Part shown: positions 41,401 through 49,281 of the stretch, piece by piece | Position numbering within the stretch: the first letter of the stretch is position 1 | Layout of the letters: each line of letters starts with the position of its first letter | Source of the DNA: Effrenium voratum | Taxonomy: Eukaryota; Sar; Dinophyceae; Suessiales; Symbiodiniaceae | Length of the DNA: 64,000 bases | Assembly: GCA_963377175.1 (NCBI GenBank) | Contig: CAUJNA010003079.1 | Location: 312,501-376,500, forward strand | Direction: 5' to 3' | The notes under the pieces: model-generated | Seen by the model: the letters and a program-made list of their open reading frames with translations, nothing else | What the model was told of the DNA's origin: nothing | The model's database searches: none | Translations under genes and position numbers: made by a program

Positions 41401-43568
41401 AGCGCCTGGTTCATACGGGCCAACGGATTTCCCAGGCCCTCTCTTCTCTTGAAAGGACAGGGAAGCCGAAAGAACCGCAACATCTCCTTGCGCTCCGATT
41501 GGAGCCGAGCCACGGCCAACGAACCAGATCCCCCCTCTTTGGCAAGGTTCTTCCTCCCAGATGCCTAGTGGCCATAGGAGAAAAAGGGCATCCTTTTTGT
41601 GGTTGGTTGACTTTAAAGGGAAACCCTTCCCCAGAATAAGGAAACAAGGACACTACTCCAGGTAGCAACACGGCACAAACGCCTGACCGCCTGACTATCA
41701 CTGGCTTCGGGTGCCTGGCGATGTCTCCCAGCACCCCGTCCAAAGGCAACACACCTCCCAAGTACAATGACAAAGGCCACTGCTTCACATCTCTCGAATC
41801 CACAAAAACATGAAGCAACACCGCTTGCAACAAGGTCCTAGCACAAGGCCCTTCAGCGATGCTTCAGAAATCGGGCAAGGTGTCCCCAGACTCGTGGCCC
41901 ATGGCAAAAGACACCCCCAAAACCATCCAAAACCAACATGTGTTGGAGGATCCCAAACCTTCCAAGCCCACGGTTGGCGTTGTCAACCAAATACACACAC
42001 AAAGCCAAAGCGCCGCAATGCATCGACTGAAGCAATTCAACAAACGAACAGCATACCGTCTGGACCTGCTTTGCTTTCCGGAGCGGCCGGCTCGACCTGA
42101 AACCTAAGAACCCCATCTGGCAGGCTAGGAAGAAACAAACAAACAAAAAGGCTCACCAGCTGAGAACTTCAACTAAACCACTTTGCTACCACCGGCCCCA
42201 CCCACCGGCCCTACCCACCGGCCCACCAGCCCCCACCATCGGCCCTACCACCGGTCACCCCCTAGCGCCCCGCTCGCTGGGATTTTTTTGGGACCGAGGG
42301 GCGAGCATCAGGAAGATGCCCAAAATGCCCATGGCCCATCCCAGCTTGGCCACAGCCTGGCCTGGGGTTTAGCACGACGAGCGACGCGAAAGCAAGGCTG
42401 TGCAGACATACAAGCTACTCCAAATACGATCAATTTGTTTTGAGCATGTTGTGTTTTTTCATTATTTTTTGGAGGGGGGAGGTGGTGGGGTGGGGTGGGG
42501 TGGGGTGGGGTGGGGTGGGGTGGGGTGGGGTGGGGTGGGGTGGGGTGGGGTGGGGTGGGGTGGGGTGGGGTGGGGTGGGGTGGGGTGGGGTGGGGTGGGG
42601 TGGGGTGGGGTGGGGTGGGGTGGGGTGGGGTGGGGTGGGGTGGGGTGGGATGGGGTGGGGTGGGGTGGGGTGGGGTGGGGTGGGGTGGGGTGGGGTGTGG
42701 TGTGGTGTGGTGTAGTGTGGTGTGGGGTGGCGTGGGGTGAAAGGGACAGCCCTCTTGTGTTTAAGGGTCATTAAAAATAAGCATGTTTTCCATGGAAAAT
42801 GCTCAGATGTATTCAATTGCATTTGGTGGGGAAACCTGGTTTTCCGTAGTACATACTATATTACTTAACTAAAAGGTTGACATGATGCCCTAAAAGCGGG
42901 TCTTGGGTGTAATTCGGAGGAGCATCGCATAGGGCACTCCAAGGACCTTTAGAACGACTCCGAGATATCTGGCTGCTCGCTCGCCGTCCTGAAGCCCAAG
43001 CCGGCAGCTTAGTCACCAGGAATCCAACGAGCTACCCACAATCACTCGCACTTTTCTTACCCCTTAAAACTCCAAGCCTTGGGGAAGCTAATCTTTTACA
43101 AACATATAGCCCATGTTACCCAAAAAGTTGAGAAAAGTGTTGTGTTTTTAAGAGGTAAGTTTTACTCGCAAGCACCGTGCAGCGGCCCACGCCTAAGATA
43201 AAAGGGAAGCTTAGTTGGACATAAGAAGCAATCTAACTGCCATAGATTCTGGCTCCTTTTTGCTTTGTGTTCAGAACATGCAAGACATCGGCACGCCAGC
43301 TGCGCAAGAAAGCTTCCAGCTCAAATCGCCGAATCGCAAACAAACAGCCGCCGTTGAATCATTGGTTAATCTAAATCGCAAACACACAGCTTCTGTGGAA
43401 TGATTACTTTATGCAGCCAAAATTTGGGACCCCTAAAAAATACCTGGACACGTCCAACTCGCGCTCTGAGCCGGATCGCTCGTGCCAGCGGGACAAGGCG
43501 GCCGAGTGGCCCATGGCGAGCACGCCTGCGCCCACCACATCGGCGATGAGGAGCCCTGCCTGACGCCA
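26306..43568 (-). CDS. Gene B: amino acid/auxin permease-type transporter (AAAP, SLC36/38-like), 15 mini-exons
   Basis: Multi-pass membrane transporter of the amino acid/auxin permease family (Pfam Aa_trans), predicted to move amino acids with protons or sodium across a membrane. Fifteen exons (43568-43518, 42356-42303, 41284-41246, 39494-39414, 38175-38096, 36578-36500, 34523-34455, 32682-32651, 31281-31227, 30043-29968, 28607-28513, 27591-27544, 27231-27194, 27071-26963, 26401-26306) join in one frame to about 330 residues. Family hallmarks appear in order: DVVGAGVL in TM1, AKLGWAMGI in TM2, QYLFVFATLALYTLSIG, PLWTFVGCMLLLPLN, FAFSGQFILVEIMSEME followed by EEFPKA, LPFG, GHMLITY, LCRGLL, WLLAQIVPFF and LLGATLTPLVAFIVP, then a last TM and a TGA stop. 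Splice phases agree at every junction. Nine of fourteen donors read GC, two GA, two GT, and one (exon 10) is GA or GT. The N-terminus before TM1 is not settled. Family assignment is firm; substrate is unknown. Confidence 0.85.
26963..27071 (-). CDS. Gene B exon 14 (IVPFF...LLGATLTP helix)
   Basis: Thirty-six codons, IVPFFSDLVNLLGATLTP then LVAFIVPILLYQLSIRIK. The IPFF and lGa...pl..fi.P motifs are the most diagnostic in the family. The inferred donor is GA after AAG, with a GT site 14 nt further on as alternative. Confidence 0.85.
27194..27231 (-). CDS. Gene B exon 13 (WLLAQ helix)
   Basis: Twelve codons and two bases, VILIVSSSWLLA plus CA. The donor is GA, written CA|GATC, and exon 14 begins |GATC, so intron 13 is flanked by a 4-bp GATC direct repeat. 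Confidence 0.7.
27544..27591 (-). CDS. Gene B exon 12 (LCRGLL motif)
   Basis: Sixteen codons, SVVLCRGLLKELQERQ, phase 0 both ends, matching the Q.lcR segment after the ISY helix. The donor is GTGATT. About 10-15 residues normally found before the next helix are not identified, so a further micro-exon may lie between 27.54 and 27.23 kb. Confidence 0.65.
28230..28322 (-). mobile_element. tRNA-like repeat (family T12)
   Basis: On the minus strand, box A TGGTGGAGAGG and box B GGGGTTCAAATCCC are near-consensus. Flanked by TTGGTTT and AACCA arms, GGGAAGCTG at one end. Confidence 0.6.
28513..28607 (-). CDS. Gene B exon 11 (LPFG loop and HMLITY helix)
   Basis: Thirty-one codons and two bases. It contains MIVQELPFGFAERMA and LVGHMLITY, matching the family's lp.G...ria and H..isY segments. 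The donor is GC after TAC. Confidence 0.8.
29163..29283. mobile_element. TIR element family T2
   Basis: CAGGGATCCTTACAGG to TTTTAAGGAGCCCGG, in gene B intron 10; a T8 element follows within 15 bases. Confidence 0.85.
29298..29411. mobile_element. TIR element family T8
   Basis: CACAACCTGGTACTAAAATG to ACACGGGTTTTG in gene B intron 10. Confidence 0.8.
29815..29900. repeat. CT-rich microsatellite tract
   Basis: CTCTCTCACTCTCACTCTCA and following CTCTCTTT runs, about 68 bases upstream in plus coordinates of gene B exon 10, so purine-rich in the transcript just after its donor. Confidence 0.95.
29968..30043 (-). CDS. Gene B exon 10 (TM)
   Basis: Encodes AYLGYSMPFMSLAFLGV and then GLSVYYFR, following directly on EEFPK. 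The donor is either GA at 29968 or GT at 29959; both leave phase 1 and differ by three glycine codons. Confidence 0.75.
30126..30205. repeat. TTC/GAA microsatellite tract
   Basis: CTTCTTCTTCTTCTTCTTCC and more TTC units, about 80 bases upstream of gene B exon 10. As read on the coding strand this is a GAA/AAG-rich, enhancer-like stretch before the acceptor. Confidence 0.95.
31066..31199. mobile_element. TIR element family T1, next to gene B exon 9
   Basis: Complete copy from TAGGTCCTCCAGCAG to GCTGGGGGACA. It lies 28 bases past the exon 9 donor in the gene B intron. Confidence 0.85.
31227..31281 (-). CDS. Gene B exon 9 (EIMSEMED...EFPK motif)
   Basis: Encodes FILVEIMSEMEDLEEFPK, the strongly conserved AAAP sequence after the GQ motif. 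The donor is GC after AAG. A T1 inverted-repeat element starts 28 bases beyond the donor. Confidence 0.85.
31401..31484. mobile_element. TIR element family T3, left end short
   Basis: CTTCTGACCCGAAGC to GGGTCATGGAGACTCCAGG, upstream of gene B exon 9. Confidence 0.8.
31788..31906. mobile_element. TIR element family T2
   Basis: CAGGGATCCTTACATG to TTTTAAGGAGCCCTG, in gene B intron 8. Confidence 0.85.
32651..32682 (-). CDS. Gene B exon 8 (32-nt micro-exon, FAFSGQ)
   Basis: Ten codons and two bases, ACTFAFAFSG plus CA; with the first G of exon 9 it gives FSGQFILVEIM, the FAyqGQ motif of the family. It is bounded by AG|GCG and a GC donor. The junction fits too well on both sides to be chance. 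Confidence 0.75.
33620..33692. mobile_element. T7 element
   Basis: TCCAGTGGTGATAGATTCCC, AGCCAACAGAGAAATCAC, right end CTTATGCAAATAGA. Confidence 0.7.
33918..34010 (+). mobile_element. tRNA-like repeat (family T12)
   Basis: TTGGTGGTTTGG, then TTAAGGGGTGGTTTCCC, GCCAGGAGTTCCAATGCCC and AACCACCGAA; box B is diverged. Confidence 0.45.
34272..34410. repeat. CCCAGGCCCA minisatellite with CCCA leader
   Basis: About eight 10-bp units preceded by CCCACCCAC repeats; G-rich on the transcribed-sense (minus) strand. It begins within about 50 bases of the exon 7 donor of gene B. Confidence 0.95.
34455..34523 (-). CDS. Gene B exon 7 (loop after the LLLPLN helix)
   Basis: Twenty-three codons, TWGALRPAGAEVTRP followed by SGQHFEAI, phase 0. 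The donor GC reads ATT|GCG and exon 8 opens with GCG, so the intron ends carry a GCG direct repeat. A CCCAGGCCCA minisatellite lies in the intron just past the donor. Confidence 0.65.
35163..35252. mobile_element. TIR element family T3
   Basis: GCGTCTCCTTCTGACCC to GGGTCATAGAGACTCTAGG, in gene B intron 6. Confidence 0.85.
35266..35388 (-). mobile_element. tRNA-like repeat (family T12), complete with inverted ends
   Basis: On the minus strand: end CAGCTTCCCTCCAGTTGGTG, TGGTTAAGAAGTGG (box A-like), CCAGGGTTCAAATCTCC (box B-like), and the inverted end GCGGGAAGCTG. It combines a tRNA-like core with terminal inverted repeats. Confidence 0.6.
35757..35889. mobile_element. TIR element family T4, near-perfect hairpin
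   Basis: AATGTTAACCCCGGATTAAT to AATCCGGGGTCAACATTA, in gene B intron 6. It also keeps internal symmetry around GGTGTCCCC and GGGAACACC. Confidence 0.85.
36500..36578 (-). CDS. Gene B exon 6 (PLWTFVGCMLLLPLN helix)
   Basis: Encodes FFYDVHACLPLWTFVGCM and then LLLPLNLS. The aromatic and PLW...LLLP pattern is diagnostic of AAAP transporters. The acceptor is CTCAG|G and the donor GC after TCC. The end could be a few codons further on. Confidence 0.8.
37316..37432. mobile_element. TIR element family T1
   Basis: Complete copy in a gene B intron, TAGGTTTTCTAG to CTGGGGCACCTAG. Confidence 0.85.
37962..38054. mobile_element. TIR element family T3
   Basis: CCTGCAGTCTCCTTCTGACC to GGGTCAGAAGGAGACTTGAG, in gene B intron 5 about 40 bases past the donor. 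Confidence 0.85.
38096..38175 (-). CDS. Gene B exon 5 (TM3)
   Basis: Eighty bases encoding AQYLFVFATLALYTLSIGQ within a strong transmembrane segment. It ends in phase 2 with a GC donor; AT plus the G that opens exon 6 makes Met. A T3 inverted-repeat element begins about 40 bases into the following intron. Confidence 0.8.
38455..38523. mobile_element. T1 element, deleted left half
   Basis: Starts at the TAGTAGGGGAACCCTCC core and keeps the right end ACTGGGGACCTAG. Confidence 0.75.
38590..38693. mobile_element. TIR element family T5
   Basis: CTGACTTCCAATCGAGGGGA to GGCACTCAGGAAGTGAG in gene B intron 4. Confidence 0.85.
39414..39494 (-). CDS. Gene B exon 4 (cytoplasmic loop, TYREL motif)
   Basis: Twenty-seven codons beginning DAKTYRELACAAIERAHP. 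The TY.eLa pattern is the loop that follows TM2 in this family. Phase 0 at both ends, and one of the few canonical donors (GTGAGA). Confidence 0.75.
39521..39641. mobile_element. Repeat family T10
   Basis: GGCTGCCCTCAGATCC, GCGAAGGGACCGGATGGCTG and AACCACTGAG. It lies just upstream of gene B exon 4. Confidence 0.7.
40224..40335. mobile_element. TIR element family T7, complete
   Basis: TCCATTTGCTTAAGCCCCTG at the left and TTCTTAAGCAAATGGA at the right, with a TA run and CAGTAGTGATAGATTCCC between. Confidence 0.85.
40875..40915. repeat. TA microsatellite
   Basis: ATAATATATATATATATATAT run. Shorter TA runs lie at 3765-3785, 22160-22205, 26760-26778, 35468-35484 and 40250-40268. Confidence 0.95.
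41083..41175. mobile_element. T1 element, right end missing
   Basis: TAGGTCCTCCGGAGAGGTTA and a diverged core, close to gene B exon 3. Confidence 0.7.
41246..41284 (-). CDS. Gene B exon 3 (end of TM2, cytoplasmic turn)
   Basis: Thirteen codons, AMNAHIMMLVWRA, phase 0, continuing the TM2 helix into the conserved WR turn. The donor is GC. The intron begins with GC and the next exon with GA. Confidence 0.7.
42303..42356 (-). CDS. Gene B exon 2 (TM2)
   Basis: Eighteen codons, AVAKLGWAMGILGIFLML, phase 0 on both sides, completing the family pattern of a small motif followed by lGW and a hydrophobic helix. The acceptor is CCAG|G and the donor GC. Confidence 0.8.
42480..42734. repeat. GGGGT pentamer satellite, about 210 bases plus decayed edge
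   Basis: Uninterrupted GGGGT from about 42487 to 42695 with one GGGAT variant, decaying into GTGGT units. Strongly strand-asymmetric and able to form G-quadruplexes. Sits in gene B intron 1, with the C-rich strand in the transcript. Confidence 0.98.
43518..43568 (-). CDS. Gene B exon 1 (TM1, GAGVL motif)
   Basis: Seventeen codons, WRQAGLLIADVVGAGVL, carrying the AAAP first-helix signature. The acceptor AG is at 43569-43570 and the donor reads GC after CTC. A donor at 43512, adding Ala-Met, is also possible. Upstream exons must exist because there is no Met. Confidence 0.8.
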
Positions 43569-44404
43569 CTCCCCGAGAAAAACGCGAAAAACGCGAGGCG
43601 GAGCGAAACTCGGAAGCCTTTTGATAGTGATGGTGGTTTGGGTGGTTTCGCAGGGGTGCAAACCAATGGGGAATCCAAGCCACCAATCCCAACCACCAAT
43701 TCAGGGCCACCTGAATAGGCGTCCTGAGGGGTAAGACAAGCTTTTACCACTTTTCAGCTTTTACCACTTTTCATGGTGCAAGAGGTGTGTGTTTTTTTCG
43801 GTCAGGCCCCAGAAAGGGGATGGAAAGATGGCCCTAGTTTGGACGGTATAGATGGATAGATGGTCGCCATAGACGGCTGACACGCTGAAAAGGGATGGCC
43901 CTCGTTGGACAATAGATGCGTGGTAGATGAGGCATAAAACCCGCCGAAACCCGTGAACTAACCTAAAAGGGACAGCTCTGATGGTCGCGGTTGATGTGTT
44001 GTAAGCCTGAAAACAAGGGGATGGGAGATGTTGACGACTGGAAAACCCCCTACAAAAGCAGCGGGAAATGCCTGAAGCCCAAGCAAGCCATCCAAAGGTC
44101 CTGGGCACCGGTCAGCTCAGGAAGCAGCCCACTTCCAAAGTCAAACATACGATGCGGACCAGGGCTGTGGAAAATGGAACCCACTTCTATGATACAACAG
44201 AACTGGCCTCCCAAAGACGAACCCCCCATAAAAAGGGGAAGGTTTCCTTGTATCACAGAAGTGGGGATTAACCCCTTGATCCCACAACCCTGATCCGGAC
44301 ACTTGAGACCGAAGCAATCCACGAGCCAAAGAGGTCTGTGGCATACTTCCCAGGTGGAGGTGGGGAACGCTTTGCGGAATTCATGTTTGGAGTCGCTCCA
44401 AAAA

Positions 44405-44505
44405 GTCACATCCGATCGAATGGGCGAAAAAAAAGTGGACAAACTTTCTGAGACAACCAACATGGTCTTCCCAAGTGACTAAAGCCCGAGACTCAGGAAG
44501 CGAGA
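44405..44505. mobile_element. TIR element family T5
   Basis: GTCACATCCGATCGAATGG, GGTCTTCCCAAGTGACTAAA, right end GACTCAGGAAGCGAG. Confidence 0.75.
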
Positions 44506-46240
44506 AATTGCCCGCAGGAGAACCATACAAATCACTTGCCGGAAGGCCGAACACTCGATCCGATGCCCTAAAAATCGAGGGGGGGCTGACTTGCTGTCCT
44601 TACTTGCCGCTCATAAACAATACATGTCGTATGATTGAAAACTGGCTCCGATCATGCCCAAAATAGCCAGCTCTGAGAAAAAACACCGGCGAATCACCGG
44701 CCCCACAAAGGCTTTATAAGGTGGGACGTCCTCTTCAGACCAAGCATCCAAAGGATTGCCTTAGACGTATGTACAGCCTTTGTGTGGCCCATACGGTCAT
44801 GCCAAAATCACATTGCATTCTCGCAGGTGCATCTGCCAACAGCAAGCCGGTTTTGTGCCAGAAAACACATGTGTTTTTCCTTGTGGTGTGTCCTGTAACA
44901 TCGCAAGAAAGAAGCACCCTCAAAAAACGAGCCAGCCATAGATACATCCTCACTCTTTCGAATTGAAGTGCTTTTCAGGGGGATCTGCCTGAGCCTTCCC
45001 TCGTCCCCTCACGCTCAAGCTTGGCACCTGCCTTGCCAAAAGCTTGTCTAGAAAACGGTTCGAATGCGCTTTTTTGTGGATTTCACCAGTTCTTCTCCCT
45101 TATCTGGTGTATTACTCTTTGAATATCCTACAGGAGTGGATCCACAAAAGTCGCATCCAAAAACCGTTTTCGAAATCTTGTTCCAGGGTCATTGCAAACA
45201 TGCCTGCGTGGAGAATGCATGGTGTTTGCCTGATATCAGACGGATGGCAAAAGTTGAGCGGACAAAGGCCAACGCGAATTGTTGCAAAAGCACGTCGACG
45301 GCTGGAATAGTAACACAACGAGTTATCATGCCAACTAAGTTGGCTATGGCTCGGTCAGAAGCCAAACTTTTTCGCAGCGTTAAAGAAAACAAGTCGGATT
45401 TTAAGGGACACCATCCAGAAATCGACCATTTGGCAGGTACGCCTTAATTTGGATTGGTGGTTTTGAGTCCGAATTGAGCTTCCAGTTCTTTTGGGCAAAT
45501 GGACAATTACCCCGCTCACACCTCAGCACGACTCCAAACCACGCAGCACGGAAAGCCGAACTTTCAGCTTCGGCCAGGCCGCCGTCAATAGCGCGGAGTT
45601 GCCATGCCTCGAAGCATCTTGGCGTTCCGGGTCGCGCCTGGCAACAAAGGCTCCGCGTGGCCTCGGGGCTCTTGTTCCAAACACTTTGCCCACTGGAGAT
45701 CTCTGTGTTGGTGTGGTTGTGGGTTAACGTGTTGCTTGCAGGAACTGGTGTAGTGTGCTTCGCTTAAAAAAAAAACACGTTTTGGCTGGTTTCAAGGACC
45801 ATTTGGAAGGGTCGCCCACGGACACATTGATGCAGTGCCACACTGCTTTGAAAAAAGTCTCTGGCAAATCCCTCCGGACAAGCCATGCAAAGTCTTATAA
45901 CCTCTCTCCCACTAACATGGCACCCGACTGGGGCCCTTCCAAGGGCTGCCGTGCAAGTGGGAGGAGAAGTGAAGGGCTGAATCACATGCCACCAGATTGA
46001 CCGTCGACTGCAAGAACATCAGCTGCCTGCATTACAACTTGTGCGTACCCTGTGTGGAAATATACGAGGTCTCATTCGCGGCCGAAGACACACTTCCTGA
46101 ATGGCACCAGGAGCTAAACATGCCACCGATGGATCATGGGCGAGATCATGCAACTTGGGACGACCGGGGGAGGGGGCGCAACATCCGCAACCAACTCATA
46201 AGATGCATTTTGAGGGATAAGGAGTTTGAGGCGTTTCCCT

Positions 46241-46349
46241 GGCCTCATTATTTTACCATGGTCAAAGTCACCCCCTAAGTGGTGGGTTAAAGGAAAACAA
46301 ACCCCTTTTCTGACTTTGATACCCCCAGAAACCCTGAAAATAATGACCC
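46241..46349. mobile_element. TIR element family T6
   Basis: TGGCCTCATTATTTTACCAT to CCCTGAAAATAATGACCCC. Confidence 0.85.
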
Positions 46350-47587
46350 CTGTTTCCGTGAAGGGAAGCTGAGGCTTACAAAAGCCCCAGTTCTGAGAGC
46401 TTGCCATTCCGTGTCTGCAATGCTGCGACCATTTGCGGGACACAGCTTCAAAGTACTTGCGCCGAACTTGTGGCCTCTCCCGGCCAACAATTGAGTGTGT
46501 CGGTTTTTTTGCTTTTTTCTTCTCTCTTTCGGGGACTTGACATACAAAGTTGGTAGTTTTGTGGCTTTCCCTTAGCAGACCCCGCGTGAAATAAGTACCC
46601 TTGCAAAAAGATAGACCCACATGTCAAAGTTCGCGCTCTACCGAATCCCATTTCAGGCCCCAATTAGAGGCAAGCGGTTCCTAGCACCCAACGCGCAAGA
46701 AACTCCCAGCCTAATCGAGCTCTTCCTGGCTTTGTTGGCAGTGGCTCCGTAATCCGCCTGCGGCAAGAAAAGCCACGCTACCAGCAAAACCTTGGGAGAA
46801 AAGTGTATCATTGGAAGGCCTGGATACCTCCAACTGCTGAGACATCCCCAGGACAAGAAGAGACATTTTGCGCATTTTGTCCAGTGATAGATTCCCTTGA
46901 AAACCAACTTGAGCAAATGGAAGCTGGTCAGTCTGAATGACTGAGTCTGGCGATGCGCGCTTGGCTAGAGCAGGCTGGTGCATGGACATCCCCCCCGTGT
47001 CTTTGTTTCAGTAATCAAGGATAAATGTCGCCGGTCAAACATCATATCCATTTTCCCTTTCATTTGCAGATACTGACAAGATGGGAAACAAAGAGATAAG
47101 ACAAGGGCCCGCCAGGATTATGATACAACTTGTCTATGGGAGGGTGTGAGTGAACGAATAGACCGCGAGCTGGAACAAGAATCAAGTCATAGAATTTGGA
47201 CCAGCTCGAACCATTCTCCCGTGCCTTTAGTAAGATCGGTCTGTGGGACAGGGCGGACTCTCTTCTTTCACCCGGCTTCGGGAATCGATTTCTTGCCGCC
47301 TTATGCCCTGACTGTAAGGAGTGAGACTGGGTTTGGGCAAGCCATTCGAGTTTTCTGAAACACAAAACAATCTTGTCATCATGGCATGCCTATTCCCCTC
47401 ATTTCAATCACTTCTCTATACCATTCCTCGCCCTCCCAAAAAAAAAGGATCTGAGAAATGGCGAAGTCCGTCAGGTCCCTTCCCTAAGCCTCGCAAAGAA
47501 CGGAAGCGAGAGGGAAGGGGGTGGCGAAGGAGAAAGTCATCTCTGGTCAGGCTACATCTCCTTCCGTGTCAGTCACCTCTTGCATCT

Positions 47588-47701
47588 ATCCTCCAGAAGA
47601 GAGGTTAACATAAGGGTGCCCTTTTGTCTGTGGCCTATTTTAGAAGACCCTCCCCCAATAAAGCTTTGGTGAGAAAGGGCACCTAGCGCAGGGGGACCTA
47701 G
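47588..47701. mobile_element. TIR element family T1
   Basis: CTCCAGAAGAGAGGTTAACA through GCGCAGGGGGACCTA. Confidence 0.8.
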
Positions 47702-48060
47702 GCATTTTCCAGACGAATGACCAAACCCTCTTTCCAGCCTGTCTTTCTTCAAGGGATATGAGGACACACGGGCACCCAAGGGAAACCACGCATTTTGGTT
47801 GGTACCCCGCTGTTGACCTAAGCCTCGCCTAACAGTAATTCATAGGTGCGAGGCGTCTCTTTCCCAAGCCATTTTACTGTGGAAGAGGCTTGCGGGCAGA
47901 TGCATTGACTCTAGCTAGGCCGAGGGCCCTGTCTGTGAAGCTGCAACTCATGAACTGAGCATGCACACAGAAGCATTTGCAAAGGTTGAACATGATCAAT
48001 GGGCAGTGGCAGGACCACTTCCTCAGTTGGTCAAACAAAAAGTGTTGGGTTCTTGCTTAC

Positions 48061-48225
48061 CCGAATGTTCTTCTTAAGAGTCCAGAGAGCGGGGGCGAGA
48101 GCACATGCCTCACTGACACCTCTGGCCAGAGCAATGCAATCCAGTGACCGACGCACTCGAGCGACTCCGCGCCTGCATTGGCCCTCGATCAGAGACGCGA
48201 TCCCAGCTGGTGCGAGCTGGTGGCT
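48061..48225 (-). CDS. Candidate exon upstream of gene B (possible N-terminal region)
   Basis: Fifty-five open codons with an acceptor CAG at 48226-48228 and an unusually good donor GTAAGC directly after 48061, phase 0 both ends. It contains APAGIASLIEGQCRRGVAR and a basic tail TLKKNIR. Its position and phase would let it precede the TM1 exon of gene B as cytoplasmic N-terminus, but 4.5 kb separate them and no family motif is present. Confidence 0.4.
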
Positions 48226-48642
48226 CTGGTCTCCAGGTATTGGTTGCATGTGAGTTCCATATTTACATGTCGTATGTGTGTGTGTCCGTGTGATGCGTCG
48301 CCTTAAAGTCAACTTGTGGCCCGCTCGTTCAATGGGTAGCCTCCCTCGCACCAGCTGGGAAAGTTTGGTTCGCTGCTAGACCTGCGACTAAGAGAAGAGC
48401 CGAGATGGCTGCACCGGTCGCCCCATGGGTTGCAACATGCGCCCGCGCGGCGCAAAGCGGAAACAGCCCACTGAAAATGTGACAACCTTCACATCAGAAG
48501 CTACAAATGAAGCTGCAAGAAGGATGGTTAGCAAAGCAAAATGCAAAGCGACCGCTGATGGCACAGGTATTGGCGCCTGAGGGTTACCTATGGTTGATAA
48601 CTCAGGCTGGTTGGAAACAAACACGTAACCAAGAGCCGTAAC

Positions 48643-48693
48643 CTTATCATTGCTATCGGTTGTTTCCTCGCTGGTTTCAGTGGTTGAAGCCAT
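48643..48693 (-). CDS. Candidate first exon with start Met
   Basis: ATG at 48691-48693 opens MASTTETSEETTDSNDK, an acidic, Ser/Thr-rich segment typical of a transporter N-terminus, followed by a GTTACG donor in phase 0. It lies 372 bases downstream of the gene A stop, just after a palindromic tandem array. The frame stays open to 48388, so a longer exon is possible. The link to gene B is inference. Confidence 0.35.
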
Positions 48694-48708
48694 TGTGATA
48701 ACCAGAAG

Positions 48709-48898
48709 AGAGCGGGGGAAAGTCCCCCCAGCATGCGGGGGAAAGTTCCCCCATCATGTAATGAGAAGAGAGCGGGGGAAAGTCCCCCCAGCATGTAATG
48801 AGAAAAGAGCGGGGGAAAGTCCCCCCAGCATGTAATGAGAAGAGAGCGAGGGAAACTCCCCCCAGCATGTAATGAGAAGAGAGCGGGGGAAAGTGTTG
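48709..48898. repeat. 37-bp tandem array with palindromic core, intergenic
   Basis: Units begin at 48771, 48808, 48845 and 48882 with exact 37-bp spacing, plus a variant unit from 48711. Each holds GGGGGAAAGTCCCCC, an inverted repeat with a three-base centre, then AGCATGTAATGAGAAGAG. The array fills most of the gap between the gene A stop (49066) and the candidate ATG at 48693. It could be a regulatory array, a recombination-prone satellite or an element end. Confidence 0.85.
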
Positions 48899-49065
48899 CC
48901 CTGCCAGTATTCGAAACAGGGGGCAATCATGTTCACGATTCGCGCGCAAGCGATTCGTGGTTTGGCGCCTGATGCTCTGGAGATGGGCGCAGCTTGCCAT
49001 ACTCAGGCTTTCTTGATGAACGCTTCCCAAAGGCAAACATTTGTTCGGACGCAGTCTGCGGTTGG

Positions 49066-49281
49066 TCAGTTACGGGCGGGCTCCCCCAAATTTGGGACAT
49101 TTTTCCAACCATCATCAGGCTTCCCTAGTGCCCACACCATCCGACGCTTCCGCCGAGACACGTAATTCCAGCAGAGGCCCCGCTGAAACTCGGCATTGCT
49201 GACACCCAGCACACTGCCAGCAGCCCCGGAGAGGTCGTCCAAGTTGAACATGAAGAGGATGCTCAAAGAACTCAGGATCAC
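49066..49281 (-). CDS. Gene A candidate last exon with stop
   Basis: Seventy-one codons and TGA at 49066-49068. It starts VILSSLSILFMFNLDDLSG after GAG|GTG, runs through EFQRGLCWNYVSRRKRRM and ends with a polar tail. A GT donor at 49161 could end it earlier. The stop puts the gene end 372 bases before the next candidate ATG. Confidence 0.5.
   Translation of the reverse strand: MILSSLSILFMFNLDDLSGAAGSVLGVSNAEFQRGLCWNYVSRRKRRMVWALGKPDDGWKNVPNLGEPARN

Larger units (their letters stand above)
43569..48060. other. Gap between TM1 exon of gene B and the candidate N-terminal exon
   Basis: T1, T5 and T6 elements, a partial T12 at 43630-43715 and one GC-rich open stretch at 45540-45690 whose frame and strand cannot be decided. 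Otherwise nothing coding was seen. Confidence 0.5.

Noticed and set aside
42400..42822. Gly/Trp-rich and Pro/His-rich open frames
   Set aside because: They are translations of the GGGGT satellite.
48709..48898. 37-bp direct repeats considered as a CRISPR array
   Set aside because: Units are contiguous without unique spacers, and the context is eukaryotic.
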